From Uranotaenia lowii (taxonomy: Eukaryota > Arthropoda > Insecta > Diptera > Culicidae): 64,000 bases of DNA. The DNA lies in NCBI RefSeq assembly GCF_029784155.1, contig NC_073693.1:352985117-353049116 (forward strand), in the 5' to 3' direction. The position numbers and the translations under genes are program-made. Below the pieces are notes generated by a model. That model was not told where the DNA came from. It ran no database searches and worked only from the letters and a program-made list of their open reading frames with translations. Positions 55,918 to 64,000 of this stretch are shown piece by piece. Position 1 is the stretch's first letter, and each line of letters starts with the position of its first letter.

Positions 55918-56361
55918 ACCTTACCTGAGATTTGAGACATGAATCCTGAGACATGAGAGCTTTCACCGGAGACCTGAGATAATCCTGCCTCATGAGAACA
56001 TAGATATTAGTCATGACACCACAGACATGAGACCAAAGACATGATACTTGAAGCCTGAGCTTGGCCTGAGATATGAGACCCGAGAAATGAGACGTGAGAA
56101 GTGTAAAATGGGGCAGGAAGTGTAAGAATTGGGACGTGAGACGTGAAAATTGAAGAATATAGACATAAATAAGACGTGAGAAGTACGACGTAAGACATGA
56201 GACGTGAGAAATGGGACATGAGCAAAGGGAAATTAGACGTGAGTTTGTTTGATATGACAAGTAAGAAATGACACATGAGACGTGAGACATATGATTTGAA
56301 ACTTAGACGTGAGAAGTGGTACGTGAGACATGAAGGTGAAATGTGAGAAATGGGTCATGAG
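55918..56361. repeat. (GAGACMT)n 7-bp satellite, array 2
   Basis: Same 7-bp theme as 40436-40850 (GAGACAT, GAGACGT, GAGAAAT). The nested transposon block at 56362 inserted into its right end: the GTCATGAG duplication is satellite-like on the left. Confidence 0.85.
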
Positions 56362-56521
56362 CAGCGGTGCGTAAACTCGCTTCGGAAAGAATCATTCGGC
56401 TGATTTCTTCCGAGTTTAACTTGTTGTGTGCAGAATGATTTTATCTTCGTTCCAATCATTACGTGATTGCACATAAAACGAAGAGAACAGTTCTGCATTG
56501 ATATGTTCCATGCCTCGCAGG

Positions 56522-56975
56522 CAGAGATGCCAATGTGCCTGATTTTTCAGGTATTGCCTGATTTTTCGAGGCTCTGCCTGACAACCTGATAAGCCATAGA
56601 ATTTGCCTGATTTTTTTTAAATATGCCTGATTTTTGCGAATGTGATGAAAAATGGGTAGTAAGGAACTGGATTAGGTACCATTGCTGAAGTGAAAAAGTG
56701 GAAATATGGCTGAATCAAAGCAATCTTATTTAAAAAGGGAATTAATGGTAATCTTTCGATTGCCTTGATGCTTTGATTCAGTAGAATTATTCGACCAAGT
56801 ATGTGAGCCTACTTGAGCCTACGTGAGCCTACACATACTAGAGAGAAAATAAGGAGCGATGACCAAAAAAAAATGTTATCACTTTTAGCGAAATTTCCGT
56901 TACTCTATCGTTGCCTGATTTTGCCTGATTTTTATTTTGCCGGTTCCCTGATTTTTGAAAAGAAATGTTGGCATG
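56522..56975 (+). mobile_element. CCTGATTTTT-rich hAT MITE, copy M1
   Basis: Starts CAGAGATGCCAATGTGCC and ends GAAATGTTGGCATG (a shortened form of the TTGGCAACCCTG end of M2/M3). The 8-bp duplication CTCGCAGG is exact on both sides (56514-56521, 56976-56983). Eight or more CCTGATTTTT words crowd both subterminal regions; CCTGATTTTTCAGG is palindromic. 454 bp, non-coding. Confidence 0.88.
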
Positions 56976-57134
56976 CTCGCAGGAATAAAATCACACCAAC
57001 GAAACAACAGAACGAAGCTTACCGTACACGAATGCACACGAGCGATCGTTGCCCGACGGGCCGAGCGAACATTGCCTCGCACCTTTCTCTCGCTCGTTTC
57101 CCGTTCCCTTGTATCCATCACTTTTATCCACGAC

Positions 57135-58208
57135 CAGGGTTGCCAACATATATTTTCAAAAATCAGGGAACTTGCGAAATAAAAATCAGGCAAAATCTGG
57201 CTACGTAAAAGTAAAGGCGGCCGCACAATAGCCCGTCCGTCGTCGCGTCGCGTTGACATTTAATTTTGAGGATGCCATTTTCCGTTTGAGTCACCATAAT
57301 GGTGCGTCGCGTCAGCGAAGGCATTGTACTAAAACGCAAAACTTGTTCTAAACGGCAGCGTTTTCCAGCGTCGACGTTTTTGTTTTGAAAAAAATCAAAA
57401 TTCTAGCGCGTCAGCAGGGTTTGAACTATTTTTATTTTTGATATTTTTCGTCAAAGATTGACACAAACAGATTCAAAAATCATATCATTGTAATTTTATC
57501 TTTTTTATGATACAAATTTGTTAGAAACGTCATTGAAATTTATTTTTAAAAATATAATATATTTGACATGTTGATGAAATCATATAGCATTTATTATAAC
57601 TATTAGCTTGATTTGTAAGTTCCCGTTTTTTCAAAAATAAAAATAATAATGAATGAGACATTTTGTGTTGGAGTTTGCCGAGTTTTGTCTCAATATTTTC
57701 CGGTCAGCCCTGTCAGTAGACGCTATATTGTGGTGCAAAAATTGTAGAGTGCGTCGCGTCAACGTTTTAGTACTTAACGACGGCGTTGACAGCTGACGCG
57801 ACGCGACGACCGACGTGCTATTGTGCGGGGGCCTTAACGGAAATTTCGCTCAAAGTGATGACCTTTTTTTTTCTTGGTCATCGCTCCACATTTTCACTTC
57901 ACTATGTGTTGTGAGCCTATTTAGTTGAATAATTCTGCTGCATCAAAGCAATCCCTTCAATTCTCTTTTTCAATAAGAATTAACGGGAATCTTTCGATTG
58001 CTTTGATTCAGCCACATTTTCACTTTTTCACTTCAGCTATGGTGCCTACTCCAGTTCCTTACTACCCGTTTTTCATGACATTCGCAAAAATCAGGCAAAA
58101 TCAGGCATATTTTCAAAAATCAGGGAAAATCAATGGCTTATCAGGTTGTCAGGCAGAGCATCGAAAAATCAGGCAACGCCTGAAAAATCAGGCACATTGG
58201 CATCTCTG
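57135..58208 (-). mobile_element. CCTGATTTTT-rich hAT MITE, copy M2 (interrupted)
   Basis: Inverted relative to M1, from CAGGGTTGCCAACATA to CATTGGCATCTCTG, with exact 8-bp duplication TCCACGAC (57127-57134, 58209-58216). A Harbinger-type MITE sits inside at 57215-57834. Without it M2 is about 450 bp, matching M1. Confidence 0.88.
57215..57834. mobile_element. PIF/Harbinger-type MITE inside M2
   Basis: 620 bp with ~45-bp inverted repeats, AGGCGGCCGCACAATAGC at the left and the inverse of AGGCCCCCGCACAATAGC at the right. A 3-bp TAA duplication flanks it (57212-57214, 57835-57837), the TWA signature of Harbinger. GCGTCGCGTCA words recur internally in both orientations. Comparison with uninterrupted M3 (58355-58365) shows the empty site. 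Non-coding. Confidence 0.85.
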
Positions 58209-58977
58209 TCCACGACGACTCCATGCGTTGTCCGATTGATGTGTTCGGCTGCCGAACGAAAACGATTTGAATTTTGAATTCGCAGAACCAGGGTTGCCAA
58301 CATATATTTTCAATAATCAGGGAACTGGTGAAATAAAAATCAGGCAAAAATCAGGCTACATAAGTAACGGAAATTCCTCTAAAAGTGATGACCTTTTTTT
58401 TTTTTGGTCATCACTCTACATTTTTACTGTGTTGTGGGCCTACACACAAAAAAAAAGCATAGTAAAATTACTAAATCCGTGGTTTAAATGAACAACAGGC
58501 AACCATATTTTTGAGTCAAATATGTTTTGTTGTTTATAATACCTTACGCATAGCTTTTTTACCATGTGCTCAATTTGGCTGCGCATAGTAAATTCGACTG
58601 CGTTTTAGTAAAACTGTCAATGAAATGATGCATTGTTTTACTTCGTGCCTAGTAAAATTGATATGTTTCATGATGAAACTATTATGTGTTATGATAAAGA
58701 TTAGGAGCGAGGAGCTTGATTTAAATAGTAAAATTACTATGTATGTTTGTTTGTTTATTGGCATGCATACATTATGACATTATTTGAAACATTAAAATTC
58801 ACACTTCCGACACACGTCGGTCAATGTTAGTGTGTTCTCCCGATACTCTGGAATGATTTTCAAAGTTATGAAACTTTAAAGCAGCTCAAAATAAGTTTTT
58901 TTACTCACGAGTTTGGTGATTAATGTTCCTGAATTAGTGTAAACAACAAGAATGTTTTGCATGGTAAAATTATCATA

Positions 58978-60663
58978 CGCACTGATGCTGTCGGTAACTC
59001 CCCAGATACCTGTTGCAACTTATTTGCAGAGCATTTCAAGTCAGTTTTTTTGAACACCGTCTCATCCGAAAAAGAGTGCAGTGAAGCCATCAATCATGTT
59101 CCTGTCGATGTTTTTGACTTGAATACTTTTGAAATTAATCAAGATCTTATCGAGCGCTCTGCGAAAAAGCTTAAAAGCTCATTTGCTCCTGGACCTGATG
59201 GGATTCCAGCTGTTATCTATCGTCGCTGCATCGAAGCTCTTTCCTTGCCTCTGGCTAAAATCTACAACAGATCATTCCAGCAAAGAAAATTTCCAGACAA
59301 ATGGAAAAATTCGTTTATGTTTCCGGTGTACAAAAATGGCGATCGTCGAGACGTTAAGCAATATCGTGGTATCACCAGTTTGTCTGCAGGGTCTAAGCTC
59401 TTTGAAATAATTGTTGGTCAAGCCCTTTTACGCGCTTCATCGCAGTACATCGCAGCTGAACAGCATGGTTTCATGCCTGGTAGATCGGTGAGTACTAACC
59501 TCATAGAATACACGTCGTTTTGCCTCAATCAGTTGGAAAATAAAAAACAAGTCGATGCGGTGTATACAGATATCAAAGCCGCTTTTGACGCGATTGACCA
59601 TAAGATTTTGCTCGCTAAGCTTGCCAAGCTTGGCATTCATGACAACATGATTGCTTGGCTGAAATCCTTTCTTACCGAGCGCTGCATAAGGATCAAGTAC
59701 GGCACTAGCATTTCATATCCTTTTACCAATCGATCTGGCGTCCCTCAAGGGAGTAATTTGGGGCCATTATTATTTGCGCTATTTTTTAACGATTTGATTA
59801 CAAGCCTAGAAGACGGAACGAAAATTGGTTACGCTGATGACCTTAAAATATTTCTGCCAGTGGAATGCACTGCTGATTGCATTCGCCTCCAATCTCTGCT
59901 GAACCAGTTTGATGAATGGTGTAGACTGAACAAACTAACAGTCAGTGTTTCAAAATGCTCTGTGATAACTTTTCACCGGAATAAGACACCGATCCCTTAT
60001 GACTATAGTATCGGCAGCCAGTTTTTGAAAAGGGTCTTTGAAGTGGATGATCTTGGCGTGATCCTTGATGCGCAGCTCACTTTCAACAGTCAACGCTCTT
60101 CAGTTATCAACAAAGCGAATCGTCAGCTCGGCTTCATCACCAAAGTGTCACGTGAGTTTAAAGATCCTTTGTGCTTAAAATCACTGTACTGCGCCCTCGT
60201 CAGATCTATAACTGAGCATGCTGCTGTAGTTTGGGCTCCGTATCAACTAAGTTGGATCTTGAGGATTGAACGTGTACAGAAGCGGTTTGTCAGATTCGCC
60301 TTGCGACACCTGCCTTGGCGTCATCCCGAAGATCTTCCAGCATATTCAGATCGGTATCAGCTTTTGGGTCTCGAAACCCTCGAATGTCGCCGAAAGACTC
60401 AACAGGCTTCTTTCGTTGTTAAGATTATGAATGGAGAAGTTCAATCGCCAAATCTTCTAAGGATGATAAACCTCAGTGCCCCATCGAGAACTCTGCGATT
60501 TAATTCGTTGCTGTCACATCAAATCCACCGAACATCGTATGGCTACAATGAACCACTCAGTGCAATGATGCGTATGTTTCAGGATGCTGAGCACCTGCAT
60601 CAGTTCGAAGAATCATCCAGCCGATTTATTCGTCGAATTCGTCAGTCCAAATTGTTTTACTAA
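58978..60663 (+). CDS. Reverse transcriptase (C-terminal ~560 residues of LINE ORF2)
   Basis: The frame is open to TAA at 60663, and its first codons come from the flanking MITE, with no ATG. Landmarks in order are CNLFAEHFKSVF, SSFAPGPDGIPAVIYRRC, KWKNSFMFPVYKNGDRR, YRGITSLSAGSKLFE, QHGFMPGRSVSTNL, AVYTDIKAAFDAIDHKILL (first catalytic Asp), SGVPQGSNLGPLLF and KIGYADDLKIFL (YADD box). The thumb and C-terminal domain follow (EHAAVVWAPYQLSW, RRKTQQASFVVKIMNG). The enzyme core is intact with no stop, so insertion was recent, but lack of the endonuclease and 5' promoter makes the copy immobile. It resembles Daphne/CR1-type RTs; the exact clade is open. Confidence 0.85.
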   Translation, partial: RTDAVGNSPDTCCNLFAEHFKSVFLNTVSSEKECSEAINHVPVDVFDLNTFEINQDLIERSAKKLKSSFAPGPDGIPAVIYRRCIEALSLPLAKIYNRSFQQRKFPDKWKNSFMFPVYKNGDRRDVKQYRGITSLSAGSKLFEIIVGQALLRASSQYIAAEQHGFMPGRSVSTNLIEYTSFCLNQLENKKQVDAVYTDIKAAFDAIDHKILLAKLAKLGIHDNMIAWLKSFLTERCIRIKYGTSISYPFTNRSGVPQGSNLGPLLFALFFNDLITSLEDGTKIGYADDLKIFLPVECTADCIRLQSLLNQFDEWCRLNKLTVSVSKCSVITFHRNKTPIPYDYSIGSQFLKRVFEVDDLGVILDAQLTFNSQRSSVINKANRQLGFITKVSREFKDPLCLKSLYCALVRSITEHAAVVWAPYQLSWILRIERVQKRFVRFALRHLPWRHPEDLPAYSDRYQLLGLETLECRRKTQQASFVVKIMNGEVQSPNLLRMINLSAPSRTLRFNSLLSHQIHRTSYGYNEPLSAMMRMFQDAEHLHQFEESSSRFIRRIRQSKLFY

Positions 60664-60742
60664 TTCGATTGTAACTAAAGCTTTTCATTTAACATTTATG
60701 TTCGATGAATTCAATTATAATAAATAAATAAATAAATAAATA
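58978..60742 (+). mobile_element. 5'-truncated CR1/Jockey-type LINE inside the TA-flanked MITE
   Basis: The coding part is followed by a short 3' UTR and an (AATA)n tail at about 60717-60742 (ATAATAAATAAATAAATAAA), a usual end for this group. The endonuclease and N-terminus are missing. The 5' junction is placed where the host word ATGGTAAAATTATCAT stops (about 58976). A target duplication is not convincing. Confidence 0.8.
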
Positions 60743-61577
60743 AATGTTTTTGAGTCAATAATGTTTTGTTCTCAAAAGAACCATGTGCGTAGTATTTTGT
60801 TGATATGAATTGGTGCCACAATGTCTAAATTACTATGCGGATGCTAGTTGTAATAGAAATTATGATGAAATTATCATGACCATAGTATTTTCGACAACAA
60901 ACATTGAGAGTTATCGAAAATTACCAGGTACATATTAATTTCAATATTGTTTCATGCGCACTTTTACAAAATCGATGTTAAAATTTTCGTGGTTGAAAAT
61001 ACTATAGCGCTGAAATGGTAAAATTATCATGACAGCGTCTTTGGGATAACCACTCAATTTTTTTCCGTGTACTTGGTTGCATAATTCTACTGAATCAAAG
61101 CCGAAAGATTCCTTTTCATTCCCTTTTTAAGATATGAATTAATGGGAATCTTTCGATTGGTTTCATTCAGCCACATTTTCGCCTTTTAACTTCAGCAATG
61201 GTACCTAATTTAGTTCCTTAGTACCCATTTTTCATCACATTCGCAAAAATCAGGCAAAATCAGGCATTTTTTGAAAAATCAGGGAAATTCAATGGCTTTT
61301 CAGGTTGTCAGGCAGAGCCTCGAAAAATCAGGCAATCCCTGAAAAATCAGGCATATTGGCATCTCTGCGCAGAACTGTACGTTCGCTTTGCTGATGTTCC
61401 CCCGATTGCTGTTTACTTATGCCGAGTTTACCCGAAGCTTACTTCCTGAATCCTGATGCTTTCCGAGTTGAACTATCGATAGCATCATTGCAGTTTGAGT
61501 TTAACGAAATAAAATCGTTCTGCAAAGAAGGAAGTGCGAGTATGTAGACTCGCGATTTTAACATCTCTGGTCATGAG

Positions 61578-61790
61578 TAAGATTGCCAGATTACCCAGTT
61601 TTATCCGGGTTTGCCCGAATATTTAAAACGATATTTATCAAAAGTCTGGTCCGGCCCGGTTGCCCGAATTTAATTGAATAGCCCGAATTTTGCCCAGATT
61701 AATTTACTTTATATGCAAAAAAAAATCAAAACATATCGTGTCCAAAAGCCAGTTTTATAATAATAATCATAAAAGATTTTTTGAAAGAAT
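61578..61790 (+). repeat. GGTTGCCAGA-ended dispersed repeat, copy C
   Basis: Begins TAAGATTGCCAGATTACCC directly after the nested block and continues with TTTTATCCGGGTTTGCCCG and TCCGGCCCGGTTGCCCG. It shows the distal TTTTATAATAATAATCAT that copy B also has. The right end is not clear. Confidence 0.6.
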
Positions 61791-62420
61791 TGAAGAATTG
61801 AGATTTGTGCTGAATTGAGTCAAAAGGAATAGCGCTAGGCCTTCCGGATTGGTCAGGATCATCTTCCTAAGTGAACGACGGTAACCTTTGGAGGACTCAT
61901 TAAGATAAGTGTTGTTTTTTTATTATGATTTTCCTTAGTTTACAATGGACGTTTTGTTAATTTCCGGTAAGTTTACGTGTGCTGTCATGTTCGAAATTTG
62001 TTGGATTCGAGATTATTTTCTGAAAAATTTGATCATGTGAAAAATATTTCTTTTTGCCCTTGAACGTACTGGTTTTAATTACTATAAATCGTTTTAGGGT
62101 GAGTAAAACACGCTGTCAAACATTGCTCGGTAAAATCGTTATCAGAAGTCACACTGTATAATTAAGTATATGAACTTTTCATTTATATCCACTTGAATAG
62201 GCAAGGAAGCTAAAAATCTACTAAAATTTACTATAAATTTACTTTAACTTTCAGGTTATTGAACTGCAAAGTCAATTTCAGGTGTCGAATAAGATGAGTA
62301 AGTTGAAAACAACATATTGAAATGGTCATATTTTTCTGTATTGTTTTCAAAACAGAAAAGCTAACAAGTCCCAGAAATAACTGAAAGTTTATATTCACTT
62401 GAAAACCAACAAATAAAATA
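61791..62420. other. AT-rich, nothing recognised
   Basis: No coding frame or repeat assignment is supported between the CCCGG repeat and the RTE fragment. Confidence 0.3.
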
Positions 62421-63440
62421 TTTTTCTTTATTCTTATTATTTATTTTTATTTATTTACATAGTATTCCGTCTCACGACATAACTTGACGAACATAATTCC
62501 TAAAATTCACTCGGTTCATAGCAACCGTTCTCCAATTTCTCGGGCACCCTACGTTCGCCAGATCACGCTCCACTTGGTCTAACCACCTCGCTCGTTGCGC
62601 CCCCGCTCGTCTTGTTCCTACCGGATTCGTAGCGAACACCTGTTTTGCAGGACAGTCGTCCGGCATTCTCGCAACATGTCCAGCCCAGCGTATCCGGCCA
62701 GCTTTCACCACCTTCTGGATACTGGGTTCACCGTAGAGCCGCGCGAGCTCGTGGTTCATCCTTCGCCTCCACACTCCGTTCTCCTGTACGCCGCCAAAGA
62801 TGGTTCTTAACACTCGTCGCTCGAATACTCCGAGTGTACGCAGGTCCTCCTCGAGCAATATCCATGTCTCGTGCCCGTAGAGAACAACCGGTCTAATAAG
62901 CGTCATATACAGGTTACACTTCGTACGAGGGCAAAGTCTTCTCGACCGCAGTTGCTTGTGGAGTCCATAGTAGGCACGACTTCCGCTGATAATTCGCCTC
63001 CGGATCTCACGGCTGGTGTCATTGTCTGCGGTCACCAGTGAGCCGAGATAGACAAAGTCTTCGACTATCTCCAGCTCGTCGCCGTCGATCATGACCTTGT
63101 TATTACTGGACAAGCGGGTTCGGTCGGTCTCGGATCCGCAGGCCAGCATGTACTTCGTCTTGGACGTATTAATCATCAACCCAATCCTTCCTGCTTCGCG
63201 TTTCAGTTTGCGGTAGATCTCCTCCACCGCCGCAGATGATCTGCCGACTATATCAATGTCATCGGCAAAGCAGATAAGTTGACTGGATCTGTTGAAAATC
63301 GTGCCCCGCATTTCGCCCACCGCTCGTCGAATAACACCTTCTAGCGCCACGTTGAACATCATGCAGGATAGACCATCACCTTGTCGAAGCCCCCTGCGCG
63401 ATTCGAATGAACTCGACAATTCACCCGAAATCCGAAATTT
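62421..63440 (-). mobile_element. 5'-truncated RTE-clade LINE
   Basis: Minus-strand element consisting of the C-terminal part of RT, a very short 3' UTR and a TAAATAAATAAAAATAAATA-like tail (plus strand 62440-62460). A tiny 3' UTR with a short-repeat tail is typical of RTE elements. The 5' part is missing beyond about 63440. Confidence 0.8.
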
Positions 63441-63452
63441 TTCTTTATTCAT
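62472..63452 (-). CDS. RTE reverse transcriptase, C-terminal part
   Basis: A 326-codon frame without stops. It starts within RT motif 4/5 (GLRQGDGLSCMMFN), then has ICFADDIDIVGRS (FADD catalytic box), GLMINTSKTKYM and FVYLGSLVTADND. The RTE-typical C-terminus follows (YGHETWILLEEDLRTLGVFE, GRIRWAGHVARMPDD, RARWLDQVERDL). The first ATG at 63452 lies outside the homologous part and is incidental. The endonuclease and first RT motifs are absent, so the product cannot mobilise the element. The uninterrupted frame indicates a fairly recent insertion. Confidence 0.85.
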   Translation of the reverse strand: MNKEKFRISGELSSSFESRRGLRQGDGLSCMMFNVALEGVIRRAVGEMRGTIFNRSSQLICFADDIDIVGRSSAAVEEIYRKLKREAGRIGLMINTSKTKYMLACGSETDRTRLSSNNKVMIDGDELEIVEDFVYLGSLVTADNDTSREIRRRIISGSRAYYGLHKQLRSRRLCPRTKCNLYMTLIRPVVLYGHETWILLEEDLRTLGVFERRVLRTIFGGVQENGVWRRRMNHELARLYGEPSIQKVVKAGRIRWAGHVARMPDDCPAKQVFATNPVGTRRAGAQRARWLDQVERDLANVGCPRNWRTVAMNRVNFRNYVRQVMS

Positions 63453-64000
63453 TAAATGAATATAGAACAGGCTTTTAGAAAAATGTTCATAAAATCAGAG
63501 CATTCGAACACAAATCTTAAGACTTTTTATAATGCTCGTACAGTATTTAGGATGTTAATCAAATGAACAAAAAATTACTTAACTTTGTTTATTTTTCCGA
63601 AGTAAGAATGTCTAAAAAAGAGCAAGCAAGTTCGGTTAGAGAAGAAAAAAATAAGAAGAATCTGAATGCCATTTTCCATTGAATGTCGCACTATTTTTGG
63701 CTACTGTGCTTGAAGAAGCTATACAATCAAACAAAGTCTCAAGGTTTTCTAACCTAAAGTAAAAGAATCAGATGCAAAAAAGTATGTAAATTTAAACCTC
63801 TGATAAATTTGAACACTACCTCTTCAGAAGAACAGAAGTTTCAGTAGAGAGCTCAGGAGATTAAGAGAAGAAATCTCATGCGACTTCATTACCTGTCAGG
63901 GTGATTTCCAAGTTACACTACTTTTTCTCCAAATACTCGTCGTGGAGATTTCTGGATATAATGCGTTCAACCTAATTATAAATCTTACATTTTTTTTATT
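63453..64000. other. AT-rich, nothing recognised
   Basis: No coding frame, RNA or repeat recognised up to the window end. Confidence 0.3.

Larger units (their letters stand above)
58443..61069. mobile_element. TA-flanked MITE (AGTAAAATTACT family) inside M3
   Basis: Ends are CACACAAAAAAAA and the inverse of CACGGAAAAAAA, with TA on each side (58441-58442, 61070-61071) as for Tc1/mariner-type targets. The body is rich in ATAGTAAAATTACTAT and ATGGTAAAATTATCAT words. A LINE fragment occupies its middle; without it the element is about 0.85 kb. No transposase is visible. Confidence 0.65.
58289..61367 (-). mobile_element. CCTGATTTTT-rich hAT MITE, copy M3 (interrupted)
   Basis: Same family and orientation as M2 (CAGGGTTGCCAACATA ... 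TATTGGCATCTCTG), with exact 8-bp duplication CGCAGAAC (58281-58288, 61368-61375). It is split by a 2.6-kb TA-flanked element at 58443-61069. Confidence 0.88.
56362..61569. mobile_element. Host hAT-like MITE carrying nested elements (outer layer)
   Basis: The outermost ends CAGCGGTGCGTAAACTCGC and the inverse of CAGAGATGTTAAAATCGC are flanked by an exact 8-bp duplication GTCATGAG (56354-56361, 61570-61577). Subtracting the inserted units leaves about 577 bp in four pieces (56362-56521, 56984-57134, 58217-58288, 61376-61569). Their outer parts form imperfect long inverted repeats, for example AACAGTTCTGCA versus CGCAGAACTGTA. No coding capacity, so it is non-autonomous. Confidence 0.85.

Noticed and set aside
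56900..57259. 119-codon minus frame and overlapping + frames over the nested MITEs
   Set aside because: They run across exact transposon borders at 56975, 57135 and 57215, so they cannot be one gene.

Overview
The window is repeat-dense, mostly AT-rich insect DNA, very probably from a mosquito (Culicidae). The pointers are an ITmD37E (DD37E) Tc1/mariner remnant, an RTE-type retroelement tail, an I/LOA-type LINE carrying RNase H, tRNA-derived SINEs, hAT-type MITEs with 8-bp target duplications, short introns of 60-110 nt, and CAG/CGTCGT-rich unique stretches. It is a draft assembly: three runs of exactly 500 N (8193-8692, 24929-25428, 41554-42053) are scaffold gaps. The species cannot be fixed from the sequence.

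Layout. 1-11 kb: a LINE endonuclease remnant at the left edge, old tandem repeats, 9-bp-period microsatellite DNA and a SINE. 11-13.4 kb: a GC-richer unique island ending in a candidate signal-peptide first exon. 13.7-16.2 kb: a non-autonomous hAT-like element carrying seven copies of a 15-bp motif, directly followed by a frameshifted ITmD37E transposase. 17.4-17.9 kb and 23.4-23.7 kb: two small candidate spliced host units, neither identified. 18.1-22.2 kb and 29.5-40.0 kb: two copies of one Ty3/Gypsy element, each missing a different part of its genes. The second carries an apparently intact 6.1-kb two-ORF LINE (33.8-39.9 kb) inside its 3' LTR. 40-49 kb: minisatellites, a ~140-bp tandem repeat split by a LINE fragment that is itself split by a 2.5-kb hAT-like element, then two SINEs. 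49-53 kb: another unique island, with a zero-length-exon (recursive) splice site on the + strand. 54-64 kb: degenerate LINE pieces and a five-layer nest of transposons at 56.4-61.6 kb, closed by a 5'-truncated RTE element.

How it fits together. Only the LINE at 33.8-39.9 kb looks able to encode its own mobility. Most other elements are non-autonomous or broken, and target-site duplications allow much of the insertion order to be read. The two unique islands share the + strand, and the recursive splice site is what one expects inside a very long intron, so the window may be largely the intron of one host gene starting near 13 kb. That link is inference.
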